Origin: Caulobacteraceae bacterium
GTDB taxonomy: Bacteria > Pseudomonadota > Alphaproteobacteria > Caulobacterales > Caulobacteraceae
DNA length: 38,756 bases
Direction: 5' to 3'
NCBI GenBank assembly: GCA_947447115.1
Contig: CANFKD010000007.1
Span: 1 to 38,756, forward strand
Each line of letters begins with the position of its first letter. Position 1 is the first letter of the stretch. The notes below the pieces were generated by a model. It was given only the letters and a program-made list of their open reading frames with translations. It was not told the DNA's origin and did no database searches. Shown piece after piece: positions 29,209 through 38,756 of this stretch. The translations under genes and the position numbers were made by a program.

Positions 29209-30654
29209 ATGACTATCCCTCGTCCGACGTGGCTCAAGCCTGCCTTGCTGGCCGTGACACTGCCTCTTCTGGCGGTGGCCGTTTCAGCCTGCACGACCCT
29301 GCCCACGGGACAGGACAAGGCCGCTATTACCGGTCTGCTGCAAGACCGGAAGGCCGCTACCGTTGGCCAAGGTGACGATGGATTGGCCGCCCTGATGGCC
29401 AAGCCCATCACGCTGGACAGCGCCGTTCAGATGGCCATCGTCAAAAGCCCAAGCTTGGGTCTGGTCTATGGCCAACTCGGTCTCGATCAGGCTGATATTC
29501 TGGAAGCCATAGAGATCGCCAATCCGCGCCTCGGCCTCAGCAGCTTAGGGGCCGGTGGTGGTCAGACGGAGGTCCAAAGCCTGACCCTGCCTGTCGCGGA
29601 CCTCATCCTCCTGCCCGCACGCCTCAACCTAGCCAATCAGGCCAGAGCCCGCGCCCGCTACCAGTTGGCAAGCGCCCTGTTGGACGTGCAGTTGGATGTG
29701 GAAGCGGCTTGGTATCAGGCCGTCGCCGCCGAGCAGGCCGCGCTGATGCGAAACGCGGTTGCATCCGCCCTCCAGACCTCTGCCGATCTGGCCGAACGCT
29801 ATTTCAACGCGGGAAACATTACCGAGCTGGATCTGAATCTAGCGCAGGCCGCTGCCAGCCAAGCCCTGATCGCCGCGCAACAGGCTGCCGTGAGCGCTAA
29901 GGCGGCGCGTGCCAATCTCGACACTCTGATCGGCCTAAGCCCGACCGATGATCTATGGTCTTTGAGTTCAGCCCTCCCCTTGCCCCCCGCAGATGACGAT
30001 AGGCTCGATCAGCTTCAATCTCTGGCCTTGACCCACAACCTGTCTTTGATGGCAGCCGACCAAGACCGCTCCATTTGGGATCAGGTGACCGCAACGCGGC
30101 GGGCGACCCGGTGGCTCGGTGATACGGCGCTCGGGTTGGAGCGCGAGAAAGACCGTAACGGCGTTCGCGCCAGCGGACCCAGCCTTGACCTCGAACTGCC
30201 GATCTTCAATCAAGGACAGGCCAAGACCGCGCGCCTCAATGCCAAACGCGACCTTGCCAAGGCTCAATCGGCGCAGATCCGCTTGAACCTCAGCCACCAA
30301 ATCGCCGCGCGGGCCGATGAACTCCAGCGCCGCCGTCAGGTGGTCGCTCTGCACAGTGACGGCCTGATCCCCCAGCGCCAAACCATCGTCGCCCGCAGCC
30401 AAGAACAGCAGAACTATATGCTGCTCGGGGTCTTCGGTCTGATTGAGGCCAAGACCCACGAATATGAGGCCTATGAAGGCTATATCGAGGCGGTGCGCGA
30501 CTTCTGGCTCGCGAGGGTGGAACTGACCCGCTTGGTCGGCACAAGACTGCCCAGCACACCCGACACTCTGGAGGTGGGCCCCAGTGCGTCCGATATTTTG
30601 GAGCCTTCAGGTTCCGCGCCCATGACCCAGCACGATCACGCAGGCCAACCATGA
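29209..30654 (+). CDS. TolC-family outer-membrane efflux lipoprotein
   Basis: Lipobox-like VSAC; helical TolC-like repeats (AWYQAVAAEQAALMRNAVASALQTSADLAERYFNAGNITELDLNLAQAAASQALI); His-rich C-terminus MTQHDHAGQP. Confidence 0.87.
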   Translation: MTIPRPTWLKPALLAVTLPLLAVAVSACTTLPTGQDKAAITGLLQDRKAATVGQGDDGLAALMAKPITLDSAVQMAIVKSPSLGLVYGQLGLDQADILEAIEIANPRLGLSSLGAGGGQTEVQSLTLPVADLILLPARLNLANQARARARYQLASALLDVQLDVEAAWYQAVAAEQAALMRNAVASALQTSADLAERYFNAGNITELDLNLAQAAASQALIAAQQAAVSAKAARANLDTLIGLSPTDDLWSLSSALPLPPADDDRLDQLQSLALTHNLSLMAADQDRSIWDQVTATRRATRWLGDTALGLEREKDRNGVRASGPSLDLELPIFNQGQAKTARLNAKRDLAKAQSAQIRLNLSHQIAARADELQRRRQVVALHSDGLIPQRQTIVARSQEQQNYMLLGVFGLIEAKTHEYEAYEGYIEAVRDFWLARVELTRLVGTRLPSTPDTLEVGPSASDILEPSGSAPMTQHDHAGQP

Positions 30655-31934
30655 CCATCAGCCGCCGCGACATCATGCTGGCCACAGGAACCGCAGCCCT
30701 AGTCGCCACCGCCGGACCGATCAACCGCGCCAATGCCGCTGACGCGCCCTCGGATCGACGCTTCAAACCGGTTAGAACGCTCAATGGCTGGACCCTGCCT
30801 TGGCGCATGAAGGACGGCGTCAAAGAGTTTCATCTGGTTGCCGAGGAAATCCAGCACAGCTTTGCCCCGGGATCAGAGGCGACTTGCTGGGGCTATAATG
30901 GCTCGACGCCCGGCCCGACCATCGAGGCGGTCGAAGGCGATCGTGTCAGGATCTTTGTCACCAACCGGCTGAAAGAACATACGACCGTCCATTGGCACGG
31001 CCTGATCTTGCCCAATGGCATGGACGGCGTCGGCGGGCTCAATCAGCCTCACATTCTACCCGGTGAGACCTTCGCCTACGAATTCACCCTGCGCCAGCAT
31101 GGCAGCCACATGTACCACCCCCATGCCGACGAGATGGCGCAGCTCGCCTATGGCATGATGGGTCTGTTCATCATCCATCCCAAGGCCGGTGAGGCGGTGC
31201 CGGTTGATCGCGACTATGGTTTCATCCTGCATAATTGGGCGCTGCATCCTGGAACCTGGCGGCCAGATCCTTCGGTGATGGTCAATTTTGATCTTTGGAG
31301 CTTCAACTCAAAGGTCTTCCCCGCCATCGAGCCGTTGGTCGCGCGCACCGGAGAGCGGGTTCGTATTCGGATCGGCAACCTGTCCATGTGGAACCATCCG
31401 GTCCATCTGCACGGGGTCGAGTTTGTCGAAACAGGCTCCGACGGCGGGCGCTGGCCGCAATCGCAGTGGCGGCGCGAGGTGACCTCCACGGTCGGCGTCG
31501 GTCAGATGCGCGATATTGAGTTCACGGCTGTGCCGGGCGACTGGGCCCTGCATTGCCACATGTCCCACCACACCATGAACGCCATGGCCCACGACATTCC
31601 CAATCCAACGGGCGTTGATCAGTCTGGCCTTGAAGAGCGGATTCAAAAGATCCTGCCCGGCTATATGGCCATGGGTCAAAACGGCATGGCGGAGCATCAA
31701 GAGCATACGGATGCAGGTCACCAAGGCCCCGCCAATACCCTGCCCATGATGGCCGGTAAGGGACCGTTCGGTAATCTTGAGATGGGTGGTATGTTCACGC
31801 TCCTAAAGGTTCGCGACGACATCCTGCCCGGTGACTATAACGACCCCGGCTGGTACGTTCAGCCCAAGGGCACGCTCGCCAAACGGGTCAGTACAGACCC
31901 TGACTTCGGCGCCCCACACCGTAAACCGACTTAG
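30651..31934 (+). CDS. Multicopper oxidase (copper-tolerance associated)
   Basis: Tat-like SRRDIMLATG; TVHWHGLILPNGMDGVGG; HMYHPHADEM; NHPVHLHG; HCHMSHHTMNAM (type 1 copper region). Confidence 0.92.
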   Translation: MTISRRDIMLATGTAALVATAGPINRANAADAPSDRRFKPVRTLNGWTLPWRMKDGVKEFHLVAEEIQHSFAPGSEATCWGYNGSTPGPTIEAVEGDRVRIFVTNRLKEHTTVHWHGLILPNGMDGVGGLNQPHILPGETFAYEFTLRQHGSHMYHPHADEMAQLAYGMMGLFIIHPKAGEAVPVDRDYGFILHNWALHPGTWRPDPSVMVNFDLWSFNSKVFPAIEPLVARTGERVRIRIGNLSMWNHPVHLHGVEFVETGSDGGRWPQSQWRREVTSTVGVGQMRDIEFTAVPGDWALHCHMSHHTMNAMAHDIPNPTGVDQSGLEERIQKILPGYMAMGQNGMAEHQEHTDAGHQGPANTLPMMAGKGPFGNLEMGGMFTLLKVRDDILPGDYNDPGWYVQPKGTLAKRVSTDPDFGAPHRKPT

Positions 31935-31949
31935 GATTGGACATCTGAC

Positions 31950-32399
31950 ATGAGCACCCATTTGAACCGATCCCTCGCAATCCTTACCATGGCCTCAAGC
32001 CTCGTTGCGTCCGGCGCACTGGCTCAAGCGGCCAAGGACCCCCATGCGGGCCACGATATGTCGACGATGCAGATGCCGTCTTCGTCCATGGGACCCAAGC
32101 CCGGCATGGCGCACGTGATGGTCATGCCCCTCGACGCCTCCAGCCCCGCCGATGGCGCGACCGTGAAAGGTTCTCCCGCGAACCTGTCGCTCACCCTATC
32201 TCACGCTATGGTCTTCCGATCCGTTCAGCTTCGAACCGCCGCCGGTCAAAGGGTGCCGCTCAATGCCACCCTACCCACCACCATGGTCAAGACCGTGACG
32301 ATCCCCGTTCGCCCCCTGTCGCCCGGCCAATATATCGTCGAATGGCGCGCTGAAAGCGGCCACGAGATGGTCGGGTCCTTTAGCTTTACCGTTCAGTAG
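31950..32399 (+). CDS. CopC-like periplasmic copper-binding protein
   Basis: Signal peptide; SSPADGATVKGSPANLSLTLSHAM...ARPLSPGQYIVEWRAESGHEMVGSFSFTV-like C-terminus; His/Met-rich DPHAGHDMSTMQM. Confidence 0.85.
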   Translation: MSTHLNRSLAILTMASSLVASGALAQAAKDPHAGHDMSTMQMPSSSMGPKPGMAHVMVMPLDASSPADGATVKGSPANLSLTLSHAMVFRSVQLRTAAGQRVPLNATLPTTMVKTVTIPVRPLSPGQYIVEWRAESGHEMVGSFSFTVQ

Positions 32400-32416
32400 G
32401 ACCCGACCGCCTCGCC

Positions 32417-34078
32417 TTAGATAATCTGGCCTAGACGCGATGCCGTATATTCGCCGCGGTCCAGAACGACCGCGCCATTGACGATGACCTTGTCGATACC
32501 GGTGGCATGGCGGACATAGCGGTTGGCTTCACCGGGGAAGTCGCCGACGAAGATCTCGTCACCGCGCCCGACCGTCTCGGCATTGAAGATCACCACATCG
32601 GCGGCCTGACCGATTTGAAGCGTGCCGCGTTCACGAATACCCCAATCCTTGGCCGGTTCGCCGGTCATGCGATAGATGGCCCGCTCTAGCGTCATCTTAC
32701 CGAAGGTCCGCACATAGCGCTCGAGCATGTCGGTCGTATCGCCTGCGCCGCAGAACTGGGTGACGTGCGCCCCGGCGTCCGATGCGCCGATATGGATCAG
32801 GGGATGGTCTAGGATCTGCGAGACCATTTCAGGGTCGGCATGGATGACATTGCGAATTTGGAACTCGGTCCGCAAGCCATCAGCCACGGCAATGTCGAGC
32901 AACATATCGGGCACAGACTTGCCCGCCTCTGAGGCAATGTCACAGAGCTTGCGCCCCAGATATTGCTCATTCTCAGGCACATAGACCCGGCCGATCAGCA
33001 TGTTCCAGAAAAGAGGCAACATCCGAGCCGCGTCGGCCACCAGCACCTCACGGGCGGCAGGATCCGCAAAACCGGCCAACCGCTCGGCCAAGGGCATCTG
33101 CATCAAGCGGTTCCACTTGCGAAGGCCGTAGAGCAGGAACGAGGTTTCTGCCAAAATAATGTTCATATCAAAGCTGCGCGGCATGGACTGACCAAAGACC
33201 TTGGCGCCGCGCTTTTGCTGCTCTTCCAGCTTTGCCAAGGACCGCTTCCAATTCTCAGGCGCAACCGGGCTATAGGTGATCGGAGCGACCGAGCAGAGCA
33301 CGCCGCTGGCCAGGCTGATATCGCCAAGCTCTTCAATATTGGCCAACTGCTGCTCGATATCGATGAAATAGGGCACGGTCTGAAGGACCCCTCGTCCGCT
33401 CTTGGCCATGGCCTTACAGAGCGCCACCTTCTCGCGCATATCGGCAAGGCGGCTCGGCACAGGACGCCCGTCCTCATCAATGTCGACATAGGAGGTGGAC
33501 AGACCCAAGGCACCCGCGGCCATGGCCTCTTCCATCAGGCGGCACATCTCGTCAATTTCGCTATCGGTAGCGATGCGCTCTTGGCTATCGCTGCCCATCA
33601 CATAGTAACGCAGCGCCGAGTGGCCGACCAAGGCCCCGATATTGATGCCAAGACCCGGACGGATATGGTCCAGATAGTCGCCAAAGCTTTCCCACGAAAA
33701 AGGCACGGCAGCGGCGAAGGTCGGCTGTTTGATATCCTCGATCTTCTCGAACATCTTGATCAGCTTGGCCGAGCCATTGGGCCGAACCGGCGCGAGGCTG
33801 AGCGAACAGTTGCCCATAACCACAGTGGTGACCCCGTGCTCCAAACTCGGTGTTGCCAGCCGGTCCCAGCAGATCTGCGGGTCGTAATGGGTGTGGATGT
33901 CGATAAAGCCGGGCGCAACAATCATGCCCTTGGCGTCGATATCGTGATCGCCAGCTTCGATACCTGCGCCAACAGCAACGATCTTGCCATCCCTGATAGC
34001 GACATCGCCGAAATAGCCCTCGGCACCAGTGCCGTCGACAATGCGACCGTTGCGAATAACGAGCTGAGACTGACCCAT
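32417..34078 (-). CDS. N-acyl-D-amino-acid deacylase-like amidohydrolase
   Basis: ATG 34078: MGQSQLVIRNGRIVDGTGAEGYFGDVAIRDGKIVAVG; IVAPGFIDIHTHYDPQICWD; GASDAGAHVTQFCGAGDTTDML. The 34243 start is an over-extension. Confidence 0.92.
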   Translation of the reverse strand: MGQSQLVIRNGRIVDGTGAEGYFGDVAIRDGKIVAVGAGIEAGDHDIDAKGMIVAPGFIDIHTHYDPQICWDRLATPSLEHGVTTVVMGNCSLSLAPVRPNGSAKLIKMFEKIEDIKQPTFAAAVPFSWESFGDYLDHIRPGLGINIGALVGHSALRYYVMGSDSQERIATDSEIDEMCRLMEEAMAAGALGLSTSYVDIDEDGRPVPSRLADMREKVALCKAMAKSGRGVLQTVPYFIDIEQQLANIEELGDISLASGVLCSVAPITYSPVAPENWKRSLAKLEEQQKRGAKVFGQSMPRSFDMNIILAETSFLLYGLRKWNRLMQMPLAERLAGFADPAAREVLVADAARMLPLFWNMLIGRVYVPENEQYLGRKLCDIASEAGKSVPDMLLDIAVADGLRTEFQIRNVIHADPEMVSQILDHPLIHIGASDAGAHVTQFCGAGDTTDMLERYVRTFGKMTLERAIYRMTGEPAKDWGIRERGTLQIGQAADVVIFNAETVGRGDEIFVGDFPGEANRYVRHATGIDKVIVNGAVVLDRGEYTASRLGQII

Positions 34079-34256
34079 GATGTTTACTGCCTTATCATTG
34101 ATTATGAACACTATGGCGGCAGGGCAGACAGCGCACAAGCCACAACCTTTCCAGTCCACGCCTTGCGCTTGGCAGTGGCCTAAACCCACAATTTCATGCC
34201 AGCATGGATCAGCGCACAAGGAGCCAATCCTTGGCAGACCCATTGGGAGGACATCG

Positions 34257-35087
34257 ATGTACCAGACCGTGATCTACGAGACCCCTGCCCCGCACGTGGC
34301 GCGACTGGTGCTGAACCGGCCTGAGACACGCAATGCCCAAGACACAAGGATGCTCTATGAGCTCAACTTGGCCTTCGATCGGGCAGCGCAGGACAATGAC
34401 ATCAAGGTCATCATTTTGGCGGCGGCTGGTCCGCATTTCTCATCTGGCCACGACCTGCGCGAACAGGGCGCGCTGGAGACCATGGCCGAGTTTCAAACCG
34501 TCGGGACCTGGTGCGGTTTTGGCTGTGCGGGCGCTGAGGCCCAGATGGCCCGTGAGAAGGAGATCTATATCGGCTTTAGCGAGCGGTGGCGGAACCTTCC
34601 CAAGCCGACCATTGCTCAGGTTCAGGGCAAGTGCATCGCGGGCGGCCTGATGCTGATCTGGCCCTGCGACATCATCATTGCCGCCGAAGACGCCTCGTTC
34701 TGGGACAATACGGTCGCGATGGGCGTCGGCGGGGTTGAGATGTTTAACCATCCTTGGGAACTGGGCTCACGTAAGGCCAAGGAGATGCTCTTCACCGCCG
34801 ATTGGCTCAGCGCCAAGGACGCCGAGAAGCTGGGCATGGTCAATCATGTCGTGCCGCCTGAAACACTCTCGGACTTCACCCTCGCCATGGCCAGCCGCAT
34901 CGCGCAAAAGCCGCTCTTTGCCCTGAAGTTGGCCAAGGAAGCGGTCAATGCCGCTCAAGATGCGCAAGGCCGGACCAGCGCCATGCAAACCGCCTTTGCT
35001 CTTCACCAACTGGCCCATAGCCATAATATGCAGGTCCACGGCATGATGATCGATCCGTCAGGCCTCTCACCCGCCGTGAAGCGCTAG
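34257..35087 (+). CDS. Enoyl-CoA hydratase/isomerase family protein (crotonase)
   Basis: ATG 34257 after GGGAGG; LNRPETRNAQDTRML; FSSGHDLREQG; QGKCIAGGLMLIWPCDIIIAAEDASF. Confidence 0.93.
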   Translation: MYQTVIYETPAPHVARLVLNRPETRNAQDTRMLYELNLAFDRAAQDNDIKVIILAAAGPHFSSGHDLREQGALETMAEFQTVGTWCGFGCAGAEAQMAREKEIYIGFSERWRNLPKPTIAQVQGKCIAGGLMLIWPCDIIIAAEDASFWDNTVAMGVGGVEMFNHPWELGSRKAKEMLFTADWLSAKDAEKLGMVNHVVPPETLSDFTLAMASRIAQKPLFALKLAKEAVNAAQDAQGRTSAMQTAFALHQLAHSHNMQVHGMMIDPSGLSPAVKR

Positions 35088-35104
35088 GTTTCTAAGGACC
35101 ACCC

Positions 35105-36862
35105 ATGCACCGCTTTCGATCCGTCTTGGCTGTGATAGCCCTCCTGCTGTGGGCCGGTCTCTCAACGCCCGCGATCGCGCGCACCTCGGCGGATGCCCAG
35201 TTCAAGGCGATCTATGAGGCCGAATGGGCGTGGCGCGACGCCCAACTGATCGCCGACAGCTGGGACGGTCCAATCCGCGACCGCATGCCTCAGATTGATG
35301 AGAAAACCCAAGCCGCAAGGCTGGTCTATTGGGATGCCACCCTCACCAAGCTTTCAAAGGTTCGGGTGGATCAATTGTCCGCCAAGGCGCGGGCCGACTA
35401 TGGCGTCTATCGCCTTCAGATCACCACCCTGGCCAATAGCCAGAGGTTCAAGGACTATGAGGCCCCGTTCAACTCGGACAGTGCCTTCTGGAGCGAAATG
35501 GCCTCGACGGCGCGAAAGCCGTTTAAGACGGCGCAAGACTATCACAACTTCATTGCCCAGATGCAGACCTGGCCCGGCTATTTCGAGCAATCAGAGACCA
35601 ATATGAGGGCCGGACTGGCGCGCGGCTTTACCCCGCCCAAGGTCACGCTGATGGGTCGCGAAGTCAGCGTCGCGGTGGTCGCACAGGCGGCCTCGCCCAC
35701 CGACACGGTCTTCTATCAACCTTTCAAGACCCTGCCCGCCAGCCTGTCGGGAGCTGAGCAAGAGGTCCTGCGCGCCCAAGCCATTGCCGTCATTCGCGAT
35801 CAGGTCATCCCGGCGCACGTTAAGCTCTTGGCCTTCCTCAAGGATGACTATCTGCCCAAGGCCACCGAGACCCTCGCCGCCGAAAGCCTTCCCGATGGCA
35901 AGGCCTATTATCAGGCCAAGATTATGGAATATGCGACGCTCGATCTGACGCCCGATCAGATTCACAGGATCGGTCTGGAACAGGTCGATCTGATCTCGGC
36001 CCAGATGCAGGCCGTCATGGGCGAGACCGGCTTTCAAGGCGACATGCCCGCTTTCCTCGCCTATCTGCGCTCGGACCCTCGGTTCTATGTCAAGACACCG
36101 CAAGCGCTGCTCGATCGTGCCGCCTGGGTCGCCAAGCAGTTTGACGGGCGCGCTGAGCGCTGGTTTGGACGGCTTCCCCGCTCGCGCTTTGCCATCACCC
36201 CCGTGCCGGACGAGATCGCGCCCTATTATACCGCCGGGCGCGGTGGTCCGGGGGTCTATCTGCTCAATACCTATGACCTGCCGTCGCGCCCGCTCTACGC
36301 CCTGACCGCCTTGACCCTGCACGAGTCAGCCCCCGGCCATGCTTTCCAAGTCCCTTTGGCCAGCGAAAACAGTGACCAACCGGCCTTTCGTCGCCAAACC
36401 TATATCTCGGCCTTTGGCGAGGGCTGGGCGCTCTATTGCGAGAAGTTGGGCGTCGAGATGGGGATGTATGAGACACCCTATGACCGGTTCGGCATGCTGA
36501 GCTATCAGATGTGGCGCGCCGCGCGGCTTGTCGTCGATACGGGTATCCATTCCAAGGGCTGGACCCGCGATCAAGCCAGAGCCTATCTGCTCAGCCACAC
36601 TGCCCTGTCAGGGCGCGAGGTCAATACCGAGGTGGACCGCTATATCAGCTGGCCCGGGCAGGCTCTGGCCTACTATCTCGGCCAAATGGCCATAGAGAAG
36701 GGCCGCGCCAAGGCTGAGGCTGCGTTAGGCAGCCGCTTCAACATCCGCGCCTTCCATGACACGGTCCTATCGCTGGGTTCTGTTCCCCTGCCTGTCCTGA
36801 CCAATCGGATCGATCAGTTCATCGCAGAGGGCGGGGCTGGCCCCTATCCCGACGAGGAATAG
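35105..36862 (+). CDS. DUF885 family protein (predicted secreted metallo-hydrolase/peptidase-like)
   Basis: Signal peptide; ALTLHESAPGHAFQVPLASE (HExxxxH-like) and SAFGEGWALYCEKLGVEMGMYETPYDRFGMLSYQMWRAARLVVDTGIHSKGWTRDQA. Confidence 0.93.
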   Translation: MHRFRSVLAVIALLLWAGLSTPAIARTSADAQFKAIYEAEWAWRDAQLIADSWDGPIRDRMPQIDEKTQAARLVYWDATLTKLSKVRVDQLSAKARADYGVYRLQITTLANSQRFKDYEAPFNSDSAFWSEMASTARKPFKTAQDYHNFIAQMQTWPGYFEQSETNMRAGLARGFTPPKVTLMGREVSVAVVAQAASPTDTVFYQPFKTLPASLSGAEQEVLRAQAIAVIRDQVIPAHVKLLAFLKDDYLPKATETLAAESLPDGKAYYQAKIMEYATLDLTPDQIHRIGLEQVDLISAQMQAVMGETGFQGDMPAFLAYLRSDPRFYVKTPQALLDRAAWVAKQFDGRAERWFGRLPRSRFAITPVPDEIAPYYTAGRGGPGVYLLNTYDLPSRPLYALTALTLHESAPGHAFQVPLASENSDQPAFRRQTYISAFGEGWALYCEKLGVEMGMYETPYDRFGMLSYQMWRAARLVVDTGIHSKGWTRDQARAYLLSHTALSGREVNTEVDRYISWPGQALAYYLGQMAIEKGRAKAEAALGSRFNIRAFHDTVLSLGSVPLPVLTNRIDQFIAEGGAGPYPDEE

Positions 36863-36945
36863 GTCCGCACCCTTGCCATCTCAGGCAGAGCAGGCCTAGA
36901 CAGGGCTCCCGCGTCGTGAGGCGCTGACCACTGCTCGGACGACCC

Positions 36946-37725
36946 ATGGCCTGGACCTGTACCTATAACGAGCCCGAACCCCAACGGATCAATCGTTGGC
37001 TGGGTCAGAGCGGCGTGTGCTCGCGGCGCGAGGCTGAGGCCTTTATCCTGCAGGGCCTGGTCACCGTTGATGGCGAGGTGGTCACCGATGCTGGCCGCAA
37101 GATCGAGCCGGGCCAGACCCTAACCCTCGCCAGCGATGCCGAGGGGGCCTTGAGCGCCCAACTCAGCATCATTTTTCATAAGCCCGTCGGCATTGTCTCG
37201 GCCCAGCCCGAAGCCGACCAGATACCCGCCGCGCGCCTCTTGACCCGCGAGGCCCTGTGGGAAAAGGACGGCTCTGGCGATGATCCGATCATACCCGATG
37301 TCGATGCCAGCCTGCCCGCGCTGGGCCGTCTCGATAAGGACTCGCGCGGCCTGTTGATTCTGTCGCAGGACGGGGTTCTGGCCAAGGCGATCATTGGCCC
37401 GGAGTCGGTCCTGACCAAGCAGTATGAGGTCACGGTCGAGGGCGAAATCACCGAACGTAAGCTGAACCTCCTACGGCGAGGCCTCGCCCTCGATGGCCGC
37501 CAACTGCGCCAAGCCAAGGTCACGCGCACCGGCGAACAACAGCTGCGCTTCGTGCTCAGCGAAGGCCGCAACCGTCAGATCCGCCGCATGTGTGAGCTTG
37601 TGGAACTCTATGTCGTCGATCTCTTACGCACCCGCATCGGCACGCTCGACCTCGGCAACCTGCCTGAAGGCCAATGGCGCCACATGACGCCCGATGAGCG
37701 TAATGAACTGGTCGAGGGGTATTGA
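36946..37725 (+). CDS. rRNA pseudouridine synthase, RluF/RsuA family with S4 domain
   Basis: RINRWLGQSGVCSRREAEAFILQGLVTVDG (S4); LPALGRLDKDSRGLLILSQDG; FVLSEGRNRQIRRMCE. Confidence 0.93.
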   Translation: MAWTCTYNEPEPQRINRWLGQSGVCSRREAEAFILQGLVTVDGEVVTDAGRKIEPGQTLTLASDAEGALSAQLSIIFHKPVGIVSAQPEADQIPAARLLTREALWEKDGSGDDPIIPDVDASLPALGRLDKDSRGLLILSQDGVLAKAIIGPESVLTKQYEVTVEGEITERKLNLLRRGLALDGRQLRQAKVTRTGEQQLRFVLSEGRNRQIRRMCELVELYVVDLLRTRIGTLDLGNLPEGQWRHMTPDERNELVEGY

Positions 37726-37733
37726 GCCTCAAA

Positions 37734-37766
37734 TTCAGCGTTCCCCGCGAAGGCGGGGGTCCTGAA
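37734..37766. repeat. REP-like imperfect palindrome / probable terminator
   Basis: TTCAGcgttCCCCGCgaagGCGGGGgtcCTGAA. Confidence 0.7.
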
Positions 37767-37824
37767 CCGTTCACACGGACCGAAGGTGACAGTCTAGGTC
37801 ATGCTGAGAGATGAGGAGATGAAG

Positions 37825-37913
37825 ACCCTCTCACCCAACCTTCTCCCCCAAGGGGGCGAGGGCTTTGTCGTTCTTCTTAGCCCTCTCCCTGTGGGAGAGG
37901 GTTGGGTGAGGGC
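37825..37913. repeat. Large imperfect inverted repeat, REP/BIME-like
   Basis: Left arm ccctctcacccaaccttctccc pairs with right arm gggagagggttgggtgaggg; nested smaller hairpins (ctcccccaagggggcgag; cctctccctgtgggagagg). Confidence 0.75.
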
Positions 37914-37938
37914 CTTGTTTTCTAGTCCTCACCAACCC

Positions 37939-38756
37939 CTAAACCGCCTGCCCCGCGCTCCAGCCACTGGCCCAGGCCCACTGGAAATTATAGCCGCCGA
38001 GCCAGCCGGTGACATCCACCACCTCGCCGATGAAATAGAGGCCCTTGACCTCCTTGGCCTCGAGCGTACGCGACTCCAGATCGCGGGTATCGACACCGCC
38101 GAGTGTGACCTCCGCCGTGCGATAGCCTTCAGAGCCAACCGGCTTAACGTGCCAGTCCTTAATCGCATTGGCGATGACCCGCAGGCGCTTGTCTGAGAAA
38201 TCTCCAATCGGCCCGCTAGCCCCTTCAAGATCGGCAATCAGCTGTGCCAGACGCTTTGGGATAAAATGGCCGAGCACCGTGTGGATGGCTTGGCGTCCCT
38301 GCTCGGTGCGGGCCCGGCGCAGTTCTTCGAACAGGTCAATGCCGGGGGCCATGTCGAGCACGATCTCGTCGCCCTCACGCCAATAGGACGAGATCTGAAG
38401 GATCGACGGGCCGCTCAGACCGCGATGGGTAAAGAGCATGGCCTCCGCGAATTTGGTCTTGCCGCTGGCGATCACCGCATCGAGCGAGACGCCCGACAGG
38501 GAGGACAGCCGCTCCAACAGGCCAATCTCGAAGGTCAGCGGCACCAGAGCCGGACGGATATTGGTGAGGCGCAGGCCAAACTGCTTGGCCAGATCATAGC
38601 CAAAGCCGGTAGCCCCCATCTTCGGGATCGACTTGCCGCCGGTGGCCACGACCACAGAGCCGCAGTGGATATGGTCCATACCTTCGACAGTGACGCGATA
38701 GCCTTCTTTTTTTTCAACATCTTCGATAACAGACTTAAGGCGCAACTTGACGCCAT
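37939..38756 (-). CDS. NAD(P)/FAD-dependent oxidoreductase, HI0933/YhiN-BaiN family; N-terminus lies beyond right edge
   Basis: GSVVVATGGKSIPKMGATGFGYDLAKQFGL; TAEVTLGGVDTRDLESRTLEAKEVKGLYFIGEVVDVTGWLGGYNFQWAWASGWSAGQAV. Confidence 0.92.
   Translation of the reverse strand, partial: GVKLRLKSVIEDVEKKEGYRVTVEGMDHIHCGSVVVATGGKSIPKMGATGFGYDLAKQFGLRLTNIRPALVPLTFEIGLLERLSSLSGVSLDAVIASGKTKFAEAMLFTHRGLSGPSILQISSYWREGDEIVLDMAPGIDLFEELRRARTEQGRQAIHTVLGHFIPKRLAQLIADLEGASGPIGDFSDKRLRVIANAIKDWHVKPVGSEGYRTAEVTLGGVDTRDLESRTLEAKEVKGLYFIGEVVDVTGWLGGYNFQWAWASGWSAGQAV

Noticed and set aside
32963-34183. 406-aa plus-strand ORF
   Set aside because: Antisense to the amidohydrolase; GC-rich shadow ORF without signal peptide or domain motifs.
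32417-34243. Long N-terminal extension of the amidohydrolase ORF (MGLPRIGSLCADPCWHEIVG...)
   Set aside because: Conserved protein begins at MGQSQLVIRNGRIVDGTG (34078); the extension overlaps the divergent promoter region.
35591-36322. 243-aa minus-strand ORF
   Set aside because: Antisense to the DUF885 gene; shadow ORF.
37801-38196. 131-aa plus-strand ORF
   Set aside because: Starts in the inverted-repeat element and runs antisense into the HI0933-family flavoprotein gene.

Overview
GC-rich window, probably alphaproteobacterial and Caulobacterales-like (lineage is inference only). From left to right it holds: (1) a minus-strand two-partner secretion locus, TpsB then a giant TpsA. The TpsA carries a 12-copy ~58-60 aa repeat array and near-identical 240-bp MBG-type tandem repeats. 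Its annotated ORF ends at an apparent 1-nt deletion, and the repeats continue in the shifted frame to the left edge. (2) A plus-strand Gram-negative stressosome operon: globin-STAS RsbR, RsbS, an RsbT-RsbX fusion, a hybrid histidine kinase whose N-terminus looks like a degenerate RsbT fragment, and a REC-HD-GYP response regulator. No sigma or anti-sigma gene is present. This is the most interesting system in the window. (3) A probable amino-sugar uptake/degradation set: FucP/NagP-like MFS transporter, GH20 hexosaminidase, sulfatase. (4) A GAF-GGDEF(degenerate)-EAL protein. (5) A DUF3604 (PHP-like) / parvulin-like PPIase / HupE-UreJ neighbourhood. (6) A thiolase. (7) A TolC-family / multicopper oxidase / CopC-like copper set. 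(8) Metabolic and housekeeping genes: D-aminoacylase-like amidohydrolase, two crotonases, DUF885, RluF/RsuA-type pseudouridine synthase, and an edge-truncated HI0933-family flavoprotein. All family calls come from reading motifs in the translations; no database search was run.
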